64,000 nucleotides of DNA, taken from positions 124,001-188,000 of the forward strand of contig CAVBUH010000043.1 of NCBI GenBank assembly GCA_963598415.1, written 5' to 3'. The DNA is from Colimorpha_A sp900556615. GTDB taxonomy: Bacteria; Bacillota; Clostridia; Oscillospirales; CAG-272. The notes beneath the pieces were generated by a model, which had not been told where the DNA came from, searched no databases, and worked only from the letters and a program-made list of their open reading frames with translations. Below, piece after piece: positions 9,363 through 17,674 of this stretch (positions are counted from its first letter, which is position 1; each line of letters begins with the position of its first letter). The position numbers were made by a program, and so were the translations under genes.

Positions 9363-9508
9363 GACAGACACCTTTCCTTTCCCGGGCAAGCCCGAAGCCG
9401 TTATCACGGATTATTATATTGATTATTATTAATAGAATACCATAAATCAAACTGCTTGTCAATAGCGCGATATATCGATAAAGGGAATAAGGCAATCGCT
9501 TTTTTTCC

Positions 9509-9688
9509 TTAAGGCAACACCGCCGGGTGCACAGCTAACGCCTTTATTACGTATTTGCTTGTATTTATTTTACCATACTTCACAAATTTCGTCGGCAGAG
9601 AAATCGCTCTTGCCTCCTCAATTTGTATTGTCTGACGAAAAATCTGGTGGCGCGACTGCACAACAATCATTGTGCGGTATTGCCTTAA
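9509..9688 (-). repeat. Element A copy 3
   Basis: TTAAGGCAACACCGCC at the left and GCGGTATTGCCTTAA at the right; the centre is the reverse complement of the plus-oriented copies. Its right end directly joins a half copy of element B. Confidence 0.9.
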
Positions 9689-9771
9689 CCATATTCCTGC
9701 GTTTTTTTATCTTGCCGTTCAAAAAATCATTTCGGAAATCTGCATATCCGATTTATTCAGCGATTCCTTAA
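9689..9771. repeat. Partial element B copy 1
   Basis: Begins CCATATTCCTGCG directly after A3 and ends TTTATTCAGCGATTCCTTAA, matching one half of full-length B copies. The remaining bases to the phosphohexomutase gene (9772-9968) show no supportable gene. Confidence 0.8.
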
Positions 9772-9968
9772 AATCTTCTTTGTAAAATTCTCGCAGTAGC
9801 TGTGTAAAGCGGAGATGCTCCGTTACACTCATTCGGACAGTCATTTTAGCGGAACACTTGAGGTTCTCCGAGAAATGCCGAAACACTTCTTTGCGGTAAA
9901 AAGGTTTCTTAATCATTTTTAATATGCCGTTTTTCTTCAGAAAACTTCTTTAAGCCAACCTTTTTTGT

Positions 9969-11684
9969 TTATCCGAGAAGCTTTTCGGCATCTGTGCGGC
10001 ATGCCGAAAGTTTCTGTCTTACGGCACTTTCATCTCCGCCTTTTGCCATGAAATATACTTTTATTTTAGGTTCTGTTCCCGACGGACGGAAAACGATAAC
10101 GGAATTGTCCATCGTATAATACAGTACATCTGACGAGGGGAGTCCGGTTGGTTCGGTTTTTTCGGAGATTATATCGGTTATCGTTCCGCGCAGATAATCG
10201 CGTACCGATTTCACAGGCTCTCCGGCGAGAAACACAGGGGGATTTTCCCGGAGTCTTTCCATAACTTCCTTCATTCTTTCCTTTCCGTCGGAGCCAGGCA
10301 TGGAAATACTCATAACCGATTCGCCGTAGCTTCCGTAACGCTCATAGAGAGAATCTACTGCGTTCTTCAGCGTCATGCCGCGGGCTCTGTAATAAGCCGC
10401 CATCTCGGTAACAAGAAGCGACGCCACTACCGCGTCCTTATCTCTTGCATAGGTGCCTTTCAGATAGCCGTAGCTTTCCTCAAAGCCGAGAAGATAAGTC
10501 CCGACGCCTTGTTCCTCATGCTTTTTGATAACCTCTCCGATAAATTTAAATCCGGTCAGAACATCGAACATTTTTACACCGTTGCGGCGGCATATTTCGC
10601 TTGCAAGCTCGGTGGTAACAATACTCTTTACCGCATAGGCGTCTTCCGGAACACCGCCCTTTTCCCGATATGCGGTTATAATATAATCTAAAAGCAGGCA
10701 TCCGACCTGATTTCCCGTAAGTCCCGTATAACGGTCTCCGTCTTTTATCATGATGCCCATTCTGTCGGCATCGGGATCGGTTGCGATGATCAGGTCGCAG
10801 CCGTTTTCAGAAGCGAGCTTTTTCCCAAGCTCGAAAGCCTCCGGAAATTCGGGATTCGGAAATTTAACGGTCGGGAAATTGCCGTCGGTAACCATCTGCT
10901 CCGAAACGGTTATGATATTTTTCAGCCCGGCGCGGCGAAGCGTTTCGGGAACCAGCCTATATCCTGCGCCGTGAAGCGGCGTATACACAATCGTCATATC
11001 GCTTTGTGAAGGAATGGCATTCTTATTAACGCGCTGTTCAAGAACCCTGTTTGTATATTTTTCGTCAAGTTCGGTCCCGACAACAGCAATAAGACCGGAG
11101 CTTACTCCCTGATCGAACGGTATTCTTTTGACACCGTCAAGCACATCGCATTTCTCGATATATCCCGATACCGCCTCCGCCTGCTCGGGAGCGAGCTGCG
11201 CTCCGTCAGACCAATACGCCTTGTAGCCGTTGTATTCTTTTGGATTGTGAGACGCGGTTATATTGATTCCCGCAATGCAGCCAAGCTCCCTGACGGTAAA
11301 AGATAGCTCCGGAGTAGGTCTTGCTCCATCAAATATATACGTTTTAATTCCGTTAGCGGCGAGAACCTCAGCGGCAATTCTTGCAAAAAGCTCGGAATTA
11401 TTTCTTGTGTCATAAGCAATCGCGCAGGAGTCTCCGCCTTGAGTGATTATATAATCGGAAAAGCCCTGTGTAGCTCTTCCGACGGTATGAATATTCATGT
11501 TATTGATTCCTGCCCCCATGGTGCCGCGAAGTCCCGCCGTACCGAAGCTGAGGGGAGCGGAGAAGCGGCAGCGAAGCTCTTCTTCATTGTCTTTTATTGC
11601 AAGAAGCTCTCTTTTCATGTCGCTGCTGACCTTATCGGATGAAAGCCACTTTTCATATTCGGATATTATTGCACTGTTTGACAT
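9969..11684 (-). CDS. pgcA: Phosphoglucomutase/phosphomannomutase (alpha-D-phosphohexomutase)
   Basis: At 571 residues this matches the long Firmicutes phosphohexomutases that interconvert hexose 1- and 6-phosphates for wall and capsule precursor synthesis. The phosphoserine is Ser145 in TASHNPKEYNG, the metal site is DPDADRMG (residues 303-310), the sugar-binding loop is GFEESYGYL and the phosphate-binding loop is RPSGTEPKIKVYF. AAGGGA precedes the ATG. It is bordered by element A copies on both sides and seems to be a single-gene unit. The exact sugar (glucose or mannose) cannot be settled. Confidence 0.93.
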   Translation of the reverse strand: MSNSAIISEYEKWLSSDKVSSDMKRELLAIKDNEEELRCRFSAPLSFGTAGLRGTMGAGINNMNIHTVGRATQGFSDYIITQGGDSCAIAYDTRNNSELFARIAAEVLAANGIKTYIFDGARPTPELSFTVRELGCIAGINITASHNPKEYNGYKAYWSDGAQLAPEQAEAVSGYIEKCDVLDGVKRIPFDQGVSSGLIAVVGTELDEKYTNRVLEQRVNKNAIPSQSDMTIVYTPLHGAGYRLVPETLRRAGLKNIITVSEQMVTDGNFPTVKFPNPEFPEAFELGKKLASENGCDLIIATDPDADRMGIMIKDGDRYTGLTGNQVGCLLLDYIITAYREKGGVPEDAYAVKSIVTTELASEICRRNGVKMFDVLTGFKFIGEVIKKHEEQGVGTYLLGFEESYGYLKGTYARDKDAVVASLLVTEMAAYYRARGMTLKNAVDSLYERYGSYGESVMSISMPGSDGKERMKEVMERLRENPPVFLAGEPVKSVRDYLRGTITDIISEKTEPTGLPSSDVLYYTMDNSVIVFRPSGTEPKIKVYFMAKGGDESAVRQKLSACRTDAEKLLG

Positions 11685-11708
11685 ATCTCATGTCCCTTCA
11701 AATTATTT

Positions 11709-11886
11709 TTATGGTAATACCGCTGGGCTTAGGCTGACGTTTCAGAATTATATCTTGCGTATGCCTTTTTTCGGAATTCGTTACATGCTTTACCGGCAAA
11801 GGAGTCGCCTTGTCCCTCGATTTTTATGAATAGCCGAAAAATTGACGGCACATTTGCACCGTTAGAATTGTACGGTATCGCCTTAA
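11709..11886 (-). repeat. Element A copy 4 (degenerate)
   Basis: Left end ATGGTAATACCG, right end ACGGTATCGCCTTAA; the interior is diverged but keeps the AGGAG...loop and the alternative arm with GCACATTTGCACCGTTAGAA. It fills nearly all of the gap between pgcA and the next gene. Confidence 0.7.
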
Positions 11887-11902
11887 CGGTTACGGCGAGA
11901 AA

Positions 11903-12817
11903 TTAAAGTTCTCCGAAAAAGCCGGTAACCAAGAAATCCCGGTATTCAAGAAACAAAAAACTCAGAAAACCGCAAATTCCTTCCTCGCTGACCGAAAATA
12001 CCACATCATAGAGAAAGGGTTGATCCGGTACCGAGGAGATGCTCACTGGTTTCATCAGGCAGGCGTCGGCAGCGCTGATCAGAGTGGAAAGCGCGTCATC
12101 CGTTTTTATCCTGAGTTCCAAAAATTTGTTTCCCTCACGGTCCGGAACGACGATATTTTTCTTTGCCAAAGCAAATACCGTTGCTTCCCCTTCCTGAAGC
12201 GTTTCTACTCTTGTTATCATTACCGTCTTTAAACCGTATTTCATAATCAGTCTCCGAAAACCGGCAAGTCTTCCGTCCGAGGAATTTTCGATCGGAAGAA
12301 TACAGTATGCAGAACGTTCGTAATAGACATTTTCGCAGACCTCAGAGAAATCATGACCATACATAACCTTCGGCTCTGTCATAGTATCTGAAAAACGGGA
12401 ATATGCCTCGTCGGCATAGGAGTTCTGCATATACGATACGGTCTCGTTTCCGTTGGCGCTGAAATCCTCGAAATATGTTCCCGCCGCCTGTACCCCCCTG
12501 ATACCGAGGCTGTCTGTAAGCCTGCGGCAGACAAACGCCCGTGAAAATGCCGACAGCGACGTGTTCACGACAGAGGTTTTTTCGGTGTTAATCGACACCG
12601 CTGCTTCCGGAATAACCGTTTTTACATTTTTCATAAGCTCTGCATATGACGCTGCAAAGCCCGGATCGCGAAAAAAAATTTCCTCTTCGCCTGCCTCCTC
12701 ACATAGGAGCGAGGCAAGCTCTCCGAGATGAGCAAATTGCTTCTCAAGGAGTTCTGTCTGTTCTTTTCCGATCCGGGAGAGATTGCTGAGAATGATATCC
12801 TTTTTGTCGTAAACCAT
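11903..12817 (-). CDS. Prephenate-dehydratase-like protein with degenerate catalytic motif
   Basis: The 304-residue protein has a helical N-terminus of about 90 residues, then a periplasmic-binding-like prephenate dehydratase region (RGVQAAGTYFEDFSAN; YCILPIENSSDGRLAGF) and a C-terminal ACT-like segment (FLELRIKTDDALSTLISA; SISSVPDQPFLYDVVF). This order mirrors chorismate mutase-dehydratase P-proteins. However, the usual TRF catalytic motif reads TVF (EGEATVFALAKK), so activity is doubtful. GGGAGG precedes the ATG at 12815-12817. It lies 106 bases downstream of htpG on the same strand and is probably co-transcribed. A regulatory or sensory role is possible but unproven. Confidence 0.6.
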   Translation of the reverse strand: MVYDKKDIILSNLSRIGKEQTELLEKQFAHLGELASLLCEEAGEEEIFFRDPGFAASYAELMKNVKTVIPEAAVSINTEKTSVVNTSLSAFSRAFVCRRLTDSLGIRGVQAAGTYFEDFSANGNETVSYMQNSYADEAYSRFSDTMTEPKVMYGHDFSEVCENVYYERSAYCILPIENSSDGRLAGFRRLIMKYGLKTVMITRVETLQEGEATVFALAKKNIVVPDREGNKFLELRIKTDDALSTLISAADACLMKPVSISSVPDQPFLYDVVFSVSEEGICGFLSFLFLEYRDFLVTGFFGEL

Positions 12818-12923
12818 AACGCCTCCCGGAAAAGTTCGTCTGTTTCGATCATGCCGTACAGCTTTTCCCTGACAGCATATGCGTTCAGAAGCCGTACGGC
12901 AATGATACATTCTGATTTTTCGT

Positions 12924-14783
12924 TCAGATCAGCTTATCGAGCATACCGAAGCTTCCGGCAAGAAAGCTCTTAAGTTCCTCTGCATTGAGCTGTCTCTGTG
13001 CAAGCGTTGCAAGGCTGAATATATACTTTGCAGCTTCCTCCGCTCCCACTTCGTCTGAAGAAACTTTTTCTGACAGTCGCTTAATCATCGCGCTGTTAGC
13101 ATTAAGGACAAGCTCTCCTTCGGGAGCAGGCATTTCCGTTCCCTGCATACCGTAAAGCTTCATCATCTCTCCGAAACGTCTGTCCTGCTCCGAGACGGTC
13201 AGAATCGCGGGAAGCGTCATATCCTTAAGGTTTTCGAATTTTACCTTAAGCTTTTCATTTCCGCTTACCTTGATGAAAAGATCGGAAAGCTCCTTGCTTT
13301 CGAATTGTTCTCCGTCTCCCTTGAGAACCTCTGCAACATCGGCGTCGACGCGGAAAAACTTAACGCCTCTATCCTGTTCTATCATCGAAATGAATTGATT
13401 GTCAAGTCCTTTGTCGAGATATGCGATATCAATTCCCTCGTTTTCAAGCATGGAGATATACTGTGCCTGAGTCATCCTGTCGGTAGCATAATAAACGGTA
13501 TTCTCGTGCTTCTCCTTAGCTGTTTCAAGATATTCGTCAAGCGTGACATATTTTCCCGAGGTAAGAGGATAGATAACCGATCCCTTTATCCTGTCATAGA
13601 ATTTTTTCTCGCGCAAGCTTCCGTATTCGACGAAAATCTTGATGTCCTGCCAGAGCTTTTCATAGCTTTCGCGCTCGTTCGTAAAGAGCGCATTCAGCTT
13701 ATCTGCGACCTTTTTAACGATATGCTGCGACATCTTTGCGACATATCCGCTGTTCTGAAGATAGCTTCTTGACACGTTGAGAGGAAGCTCTGGGCAATCG
13801 ATTATTCCGCGGAGCATCAGTAAGAACTCCGGAATTACCTCTTTGATATTATCGGCAACAAATACCTGATTATAATAAAGCTTTACCTGTCCTTCAAGAC
13901 TTTCGTACTCGTTTGTGATCTTCGGAAAATAGAGTATTCCCTTAAAATTCAGAGGATAATCAGCATTTATGTGAATATGGAAGAGAGGCTCTCTGTAATC
14001 ATGAAACACCTTCCGGTAAAACTCAAGGTATTCTTCCTCGGTGCAGTCGGAGGGATTTTTCATCCAAAGCGGATGCGTATCGTTTATCGGCTTAGGAGCT
14101 TCGGGTTCCTTTTCCTCTCCATCCTCCTTCTTTTCCGTTTCAGGCTTTTTTTCGCCTTCATAATAGATTTCAACCGGCATAAATGAACAATATTCATTCA
14201 AAATCGCAGTGAGCTTGGAATCTTCAAGGTATGCCTCCTCGCCCTCTGTGATGTGCATGATCACGTCGGTGCCTCTCGTTTCTTTTTCGGAGGGTGCAAG
14301 CGTATATTCGCCCGCCTCGTTGCACTCCCATCTGACTGCGGGAGCTCCGGTATAGGATTTCGTTTCTACCGTAACACTGTCGCTGACCATAAACGACGAA
14401 TAGAAGCCAAGTCCGAAATGTCCGATGATGCCGTTGTTTTTGGTATCCTCTCCTTCATATTTATTAATGAAATCGAGAGCGCCGGAGAGCGCAATCTGAC
14501 ACAGATACTTATCAAGCTCCTCCTCTGTCATTCCGATGCCGTTGTCAGATACGGTTATCGTTTTGTTCTCCTTATCGGCCTTCACGGTTATACGATAATT
14601 GTCATCTATATCGGACACCTGTCCGAGAGAACTCAATCTGCGGAGCTTCGTGACTGCGTCACAGGCATTGGAAACGATCTCGCGCAGGAAAATATCCTTA
14701 TCCGAATAGAGCCATTTTTTTATGATCGGGAATATGTGCTCGGTTTCAACAGATATCCCGCCTTTTTTGATTTCTTCTTCCAT
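12924..14783 (-). CDS. htpG: Chaperone HtpG (Hsp90)
   Basis: The 619-residue protein has the full bacterial Hsp90 layout: GHKL ATPase domain (LREIVSNACDAVTKLRRL; DNGIGMTEEEL; IGHFGLGFYSSFMV), middle domain (PLNFKGILYFP; LPLNVSRSYLQ) and a C-terminal dimerisation region (RFGEMMKLYG; LVLNANSAMIKRL). It is an ATP-driven cytosolic chaperone. GAAAGGATG precedes the ATG, and a good promoter lies 57 bases upstream. No CIRCE-type heat-shock operator is visible. Confidence 0.97.
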   Translation of the reverse strand: MEEEIKKGGISVETEHIFPIIKKWLYSDKDIFLREIVSNACDAVTKLRRLSSLGQVSDIDDNYRITVKADKENKTITVSDNGIGMTEEELDKYLCQIALSGALDFINKYEGEDTKNNGIIGHFGLGFYSSFMVSDSVTVETKSYTGAPAVRWECNEAGEYTLAPSEKETRGTDVIMHITEGEEAYLEDSKLTAILNEYCSFMPVEIYYEGEKKPETEKKEDGEEKEPEAPKPINDTHPLWMKNPSDCTEEEYLEFYRKVFHDYREPLFHIHINADYPLNFKGILYFPKITNEYESLEGQVKLYYNQVFVADNIKEVIPEFLLMLRGIIDCPELPLNVSRSYLQNSGYVAKMSQHIVKKVADKLNALFTNERESYEKLWQDIKIFVEYGSLREKKFYDRIKGSVIYPLTSGKYVTLDEYLETAKEKHENTVYYATDRMTQAQYISMLENEGIDIAYLDKGLDNQFISMIEQDRGVKFFRVDADVAEVLKGDGEQFESKELSDLFIKVSGNEKLKVKFENLKDMTLPAILTVSEQDRRFGEMMKLYGMQGTEMPAPEGELVLNANSAMIKRLSEKVSSDEVGAEEAAKYIFSLATLAQRQLNAEELKSFLAGSFGMLDKLI

Positions 14784-14839
14784 GGTTTTATCATCCTTTC
14801 AATTATGTCAATTCAGTATAGAATATCTAAGTTTATTCT

Positions 14840-14868
14840 ATTTTATAATATATTATAATACATTTCAA
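14840..14868 (-). promoter_or_regulatory. Promoter of htpG
   Basis: On the minus strand TTGAAA (14863-14868) and TAAAAT (14840-14845) are separated by 17 bases, about 57 bases upstream of the htpG start. Confidence 0.6.
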
Positions 14869-14984
14869 GAAATAAATGTTAAATTTTTAATAATCGATCG
14901 AGATCACACGGATGAAGGGTGATAGTTCATAAAATATATCTTCAATTTCATGAATATTTATGTAAAATGCGCCTTGAATCTCTC

Positions 14985-15013
14985 TTGACTTTTTTTTCTT
15001 TGAGTGATATAAT
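14985..15013 (+). promoter_or_regulatory. Promoter of the tRNA gene
   Basis: TTGACT at 14985-14990 and TATAAT at 15008-15013 with a 17-base spacer, about 40 bases upstream of the tRNA. Confidence 0.85.
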
Positions 15014-15054
15014 ATTACTGTTAATCAGTAATGATGATTATCCGGAATTTTTCC

Positions 15055-15131
15055 GGGCCAATAGCTCAGTTGGTTAGAGCTACCGGCTCATAACCGGTCG
15101 GTCCTAGGTTCGAGTCCTAGTTGGCCCACCA
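15055..15131 (+). tRNA. tRNA with CAT anticodon, probably elongator tRNA-Met
   Basis: Seven-base acceptor stem GGGCCAA/TTGGCCC, D-arm TAGCTCAGTTGGTTAGAGC, anticodon arm ACCGG-CTCATAA-CCGGT, T-arm CCTAG-GTTCGAG-CTAG and an encoded CCA end. The fully paired first base pair excludes the usual initiator form. A lysidine-modified tRNA-Ile (CAT) cannot be excluded from sequence alone. Confidence 0.93.
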
Positions 15132-15137
15132 TGTCGT

Positions 15138-15177
15138 TGCCGGAGCAAAGTTCGCTTTGCTCCGGCTTATTTTTTTT
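15138..15177 (+). terminator. Terminator of the tRNA gene
   Basis: CCGGAGCAAAG pairs perfectly with CTTTGCTCCGG around a TTCG tetraloop and is followed by TTATTTTTTTT. Confidence 0.92.
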
Positions 15178-15416
15178 GCCCTTGGCAAAAATACACCATA
15201 CTCCCACTCTATTTTTCTCCTTTTTCGAAAAAAGTCACACTGCGCCTTACCGCCCGCTTGCAGACGCGCTCGCTCCGGCTTGCTGTTAACTTTTTTCGGG
15301 CAGCGTCTGCGGCCGCATTTTTGCTTCCGGAAGGTAAAAAAGGCAACCATTTGATACAGGAACGGTTGCCTTTTTGAAAAAATAATTTTGAAAAGTTTTT
15401 TTGCTTGTCGTTTGTG
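15178..15416. other. Intergenic stretch with a bidirectional terminator-like hairpin
   Basis: No convincing gene. At 15336-15375 AAAAAGGCAACC and GGTTGCCTTTTT form a symmetrical hairpin with T-runs in both directions. Open frames here on the minus strand use sequence of the tRNA and its terminator and are judged spurious. Confidence 0.6.
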
Positions 15417-15780
15417 TTAAGGAATCGCTGATTAAATCGGCTATGCAGGTTTCCGAGATGCTTTTTTGCACGGCAAGGCAAAAACGCAGGAATATGGTTC
15501 ATATTTCAAGGTTTTTAGTAGCTGCGCCTCGGCGCAGCTACAGAAGCCGGGCATTAAGGAAATACCACACAATGCTTATTGTGCAGTTGCGCCGCCGATT
15601 TTTCGTCAAACAATACCTATTGAGGAGGCAAGGGTAACTACTTCTCTGCCGACGAAATTTGTGAAGTATGACGGAATAGAGGCAAGCATATGCGCAATAA
15701 AGGCGTTAGCTGTGTACCCGGCGGTATTGCCTTAAATCAGCCGGAAAGATGCGTTGATGATTGATTCAGTGATTCCTTAA
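15417..15780 (+). repeat. Element B copy 2, interrupted by element A copy 5
   Basis: The left part TTAAGGAATCGCTGATTAAA... runs to GAAGCCGGGCAT at 15554, and the right part ATCAGCCGGAAAGATGCG...GATTCCTTAA resumes at 15736. Uninterrupted B copies at 42192 and 59537 are continuous across this point, so a complete A has inserted into B. A small extra hairpin (GTAGCTGCGCC/GGCGCAGCTAC) lies at 15528-15550. Confidence 0.85.
15554..15735 (+). repeat. Element A copy 5, nested in element B
   Basis: Complete copy with ends TTAAGGAAATACCACAC and GGCGGTATTGCCTTAA and the terminal GCACAAT/ATTGTGC-like hairpin. TTAA is present at both junctions. Confidence 0.92.
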
Positions 15781-16004
15781 TATGTTTCGTATGTCTCTGA
15801 AAACCGGAACCGGTATCGGCATGTGTTTATCGTATTCATATATTCATTACAATCGGTATCACAGACCGATATCACAAGCTTGTGCTTTTCACTGTCGGAA
15901 TAACTGCTTTTCAGTTTTCCGAAGGAGAGAATGCAATGTAAAGTAAAAATGCAGCACAGGAAGAGAAGCAATAAAAACAGAATCGAAAAATTTTTCCTTG
16001 TCAT
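15777..16004 (-). CDS. Small protein with N-terminal membrane or signal segment, perhaps truncated
   Basis: A 75-residue product with a strongly hydrophobic N-terminus (FSILFLLLLFLCCIFTLHCIL) and a polar tail; no family recognised. GGGAGA lies a suitable distance upstream of the start. It follows the DUF218 gene by 15 bases. The stop codon is formed by the TTAA end of element B2, so the original C-terminus may have been cut off by the insertion. Confidence 0.4.
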   Translation of the reverse strand: MTRKNFSILFLLLLFLCCIFTLHCILSFGKLKSSYSDSEKHKLVISVCDTDCNEYMNTINTCRYRFRFSETYETY

Positions 16005-16019
16005 AACATATGTCTCCCG

Positions 16020-16715
16020 TTACTGCGGCGCCGGATTCCATACCGAAAGTCCCATTTCGGCATTCGCACCGAACAAACAGAAGGCAAAATCCTTGACTCT
16101 TGCTGCCACCTCTCTGATGTCACGCTGCCATTGATTCCTGTACTCGCGTGTATCTGCTGCCACCCCATATGCTTCCAGCCCGAGCTGCTGCGCGATATAT
16201 ATTGCTCTGTACAGATGATATTCCTGCGTTACAACGACAATTTTTTTATATCCTAAAAGCTTTGCTGTTCTGTAGATGCTGTCGTAGGTTGAAAGACCGT
16301 AGCCGTCGCATTCAATTGCCTCAGCGGGAATTCCGCGTTCCTCAGCAACCCGCTTCATCGTACCGACCTCATCGTAGTGGGAACTTCTGCTGTCCCCGCT
16401 TACAAGCAGCACGGGAGATACGCCGAGCTTATAAAGCTCGACTCCGCAGTCTATTCGATCCTGAAGCATAGGACTTGGTATACCGCCGGACTTGACCTGA
16501 CATCCGAGAACGATTATGCAGTCAATACTCTGAAGCTCTGCAGCCTCCGACGGCGTTATGATCCTATTTTTTGCCGTATTTTTCACTGCTATATTTATGG
16601 CTGCGGCTGCTATGCCGCCCGTAGCTCCGCAAATAAGAGCCGCGACCAGAAGCACCTTAATAAATCTGATCAGCTTTTTGCCTTTTTTCTGCTGTGAATT
16701 CTTTTTTTCGTTCAT
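16020..16715 (-). CDS. DUF218/SanA-YdcF family membrane-anchored protein
   Basis: A 231-residue protein with a basic N-terminus, one transmembrane helix (FIKVLLVAALICGATGGIAAAA) and an extracellular DUF218 domain: DCIIVLGCQVKSGG, LVSGDSRSSHYDEVGTM, STYDSIYRTAKLL and VVVTQEYHLYRAIYIAQQLG. This pattern is that of SanA-type proteins, linked in other bacteria to envelope integrity and vancomycin tolerance; the substrate is unknown. GAAAGG precedes the start. The next gene downstream is the 75-residue membrane protein. Confidence 0.85.
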   Translation of the reverse strand: MNEKKNSQQKKGKKLIRFIKVLLVAALICGATGGIAAAAINIAVKNTAKNRIITPSEAAELQSIDCIIVLGCQVKSGGIPSPMLQDRIDCGVELYKLGVSPVLLVSGDSRSSHYDEVGTMKRVAEERGIPAEAIECDGYGLSTYDSIYRTAKLLGYKKIVVVTQEYHLYRAIYIAQQLGLEAYGVAADTREYRNQWQRDIREVAARVKDFAFCLFGANAEMGLSVWNPAPQ

Positions 16716-17179
16716 GATAGGATGCCTTTCGGTTATTCATTTTGTATGACATTATCTGTTATTTTTTGACGTTGAAATTTTCTTTTTGTTCCGTTATTTT
16801 TTTATTATTCCAAAATATTTTATTTTCATGTCCAGACCGTTGAAAATTCGCCGTTCTATAATGCTTTGTAAGATTGTGCTCTTACTGAAACCGATATATC
16901 GTTTCATAGTCACCGTAACGATCTGCGATAGGAGGAATTCGGTATGGAGTAAGAATCCCAAAGAACATTTCAAGCGGAACAATCGCAAAACCATGAGTAC
17001 ACTAAGTGAAAAACGCTCCGGCTCCTTCAAAAAAAGCTAACGAATTGATGATCAGAGTTTTGAAAGCCTTTCCGCTGCGCCTTTGCCTTCTTCCGGGAAC
17101 CACATCTTTTTACTTATTCATCTTTTAAGCTGTATCTATTATTTTATATGCAATTATATGCAGAAAAAAGCGTAAATTC
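16716..17179. other. 464-base stretch without a supportable gene
   Basis: AT-rich and low in structure. Overlapping open frames exist on both strands, but none has a good ribosome binding site, a family resemblance or convincing codon use. Confidence 0.5.
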
Positions 17180-17359
17180 TTAAGGAAATACCGCACAATG
17201 ATTGTTGTGCAGTTGCGCCGCCAGATTTTTTGTCAAACAATACAAATTGAGGAAACAAGAGTAACCCCTCTGTCGGCAAACTTTGTGAAGTATGACGGAA
17301 TAGAGGTAAGCAAATGCGCAATAAAGGCGTTAACCGTGCACCCGGCGGTATTGCCTTAA
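17180..17359 (+). repeat. Element A copy 6
   Basis: Complete copy: TTAAGGAAATACCGC ... GGCGGTATTGCCTTAA, with the GCACAA/TTGTGC end hairpin and conserved centre. It lies about 100 bases upstream of the infC promoter. Confidence 0.92.
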
Positions 17360-17463
17360 ATTAAATGCCCTATCAGACTAAATACCACAACTAAATTGCA
17401 CTGTTGCATTTGCTTTGAGAATTTACTTGTGCAGAAAAAGAAATAAAAAATCAGTGAAACCTC

Positions 17464-17492
17464 TTGACAAATTGTAATCTGTGTGGTACAAT
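17464..17492 (+). promoter_or_regulatory. Promoter of the infC-rpmI-rplT operon
   Basis: Perfect TTGACA (17464-17469) and TACAAT (17487-17492) with a 17-base spacer. Confidence 0.85.
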
Positions 17493-17498
17493 ACTCAA

Positions 17499-17660
17499 TA
17501 CAAAGAAGCAGAACTACCGTTCTCACCGTCGGACTAAGTGCGCCGGTCGATATGGATGCCGGTTTAAAAACCGGTTTTGTTGTTCGGATTCTGCTTTGTC
17601 GGCGGTTCCGGACTTTTTGTTTTTATCGGTTCCGCCTGCCGCTTTTTACATTAATATCTC
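17499..17660 (+). promoter_or_regulatory. infC operon leader with attenuator-like hairpin
   Basis: A leader of about 160 bases separates promoter and infC. It contains complementary segments and, at 17559-17584, CCGGTTT/AAACCGG followed by TTTTGTTGTT, which looks like an intrinsic terminator. In Firmicutes this position carries the L20-binding leader that attenuates the operon; assignment to that family is by position and structure, not by covariance search. Confidence 0.6.
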
Positions 17661-17674
17661 GGAGGTGTTTTACA

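Noticed and set aside
9719..9916. 65-codon minus-strand frame
   Set aside because: Its 3' third is element B, there is no ribosome binding site and no family resemblance.
15117..15350. 77-codon minus-strand frame
   Set aside because: Covers the tRNA 3' end and its terminator; composition is dominated by those structures.
16786..17040. Overlapping frames on both strands in the 16.7-17.2 kb gap
   Set aside because: No ribosome binding site or recognisable protein; mutually exclusive frames in AT-rich DNA.
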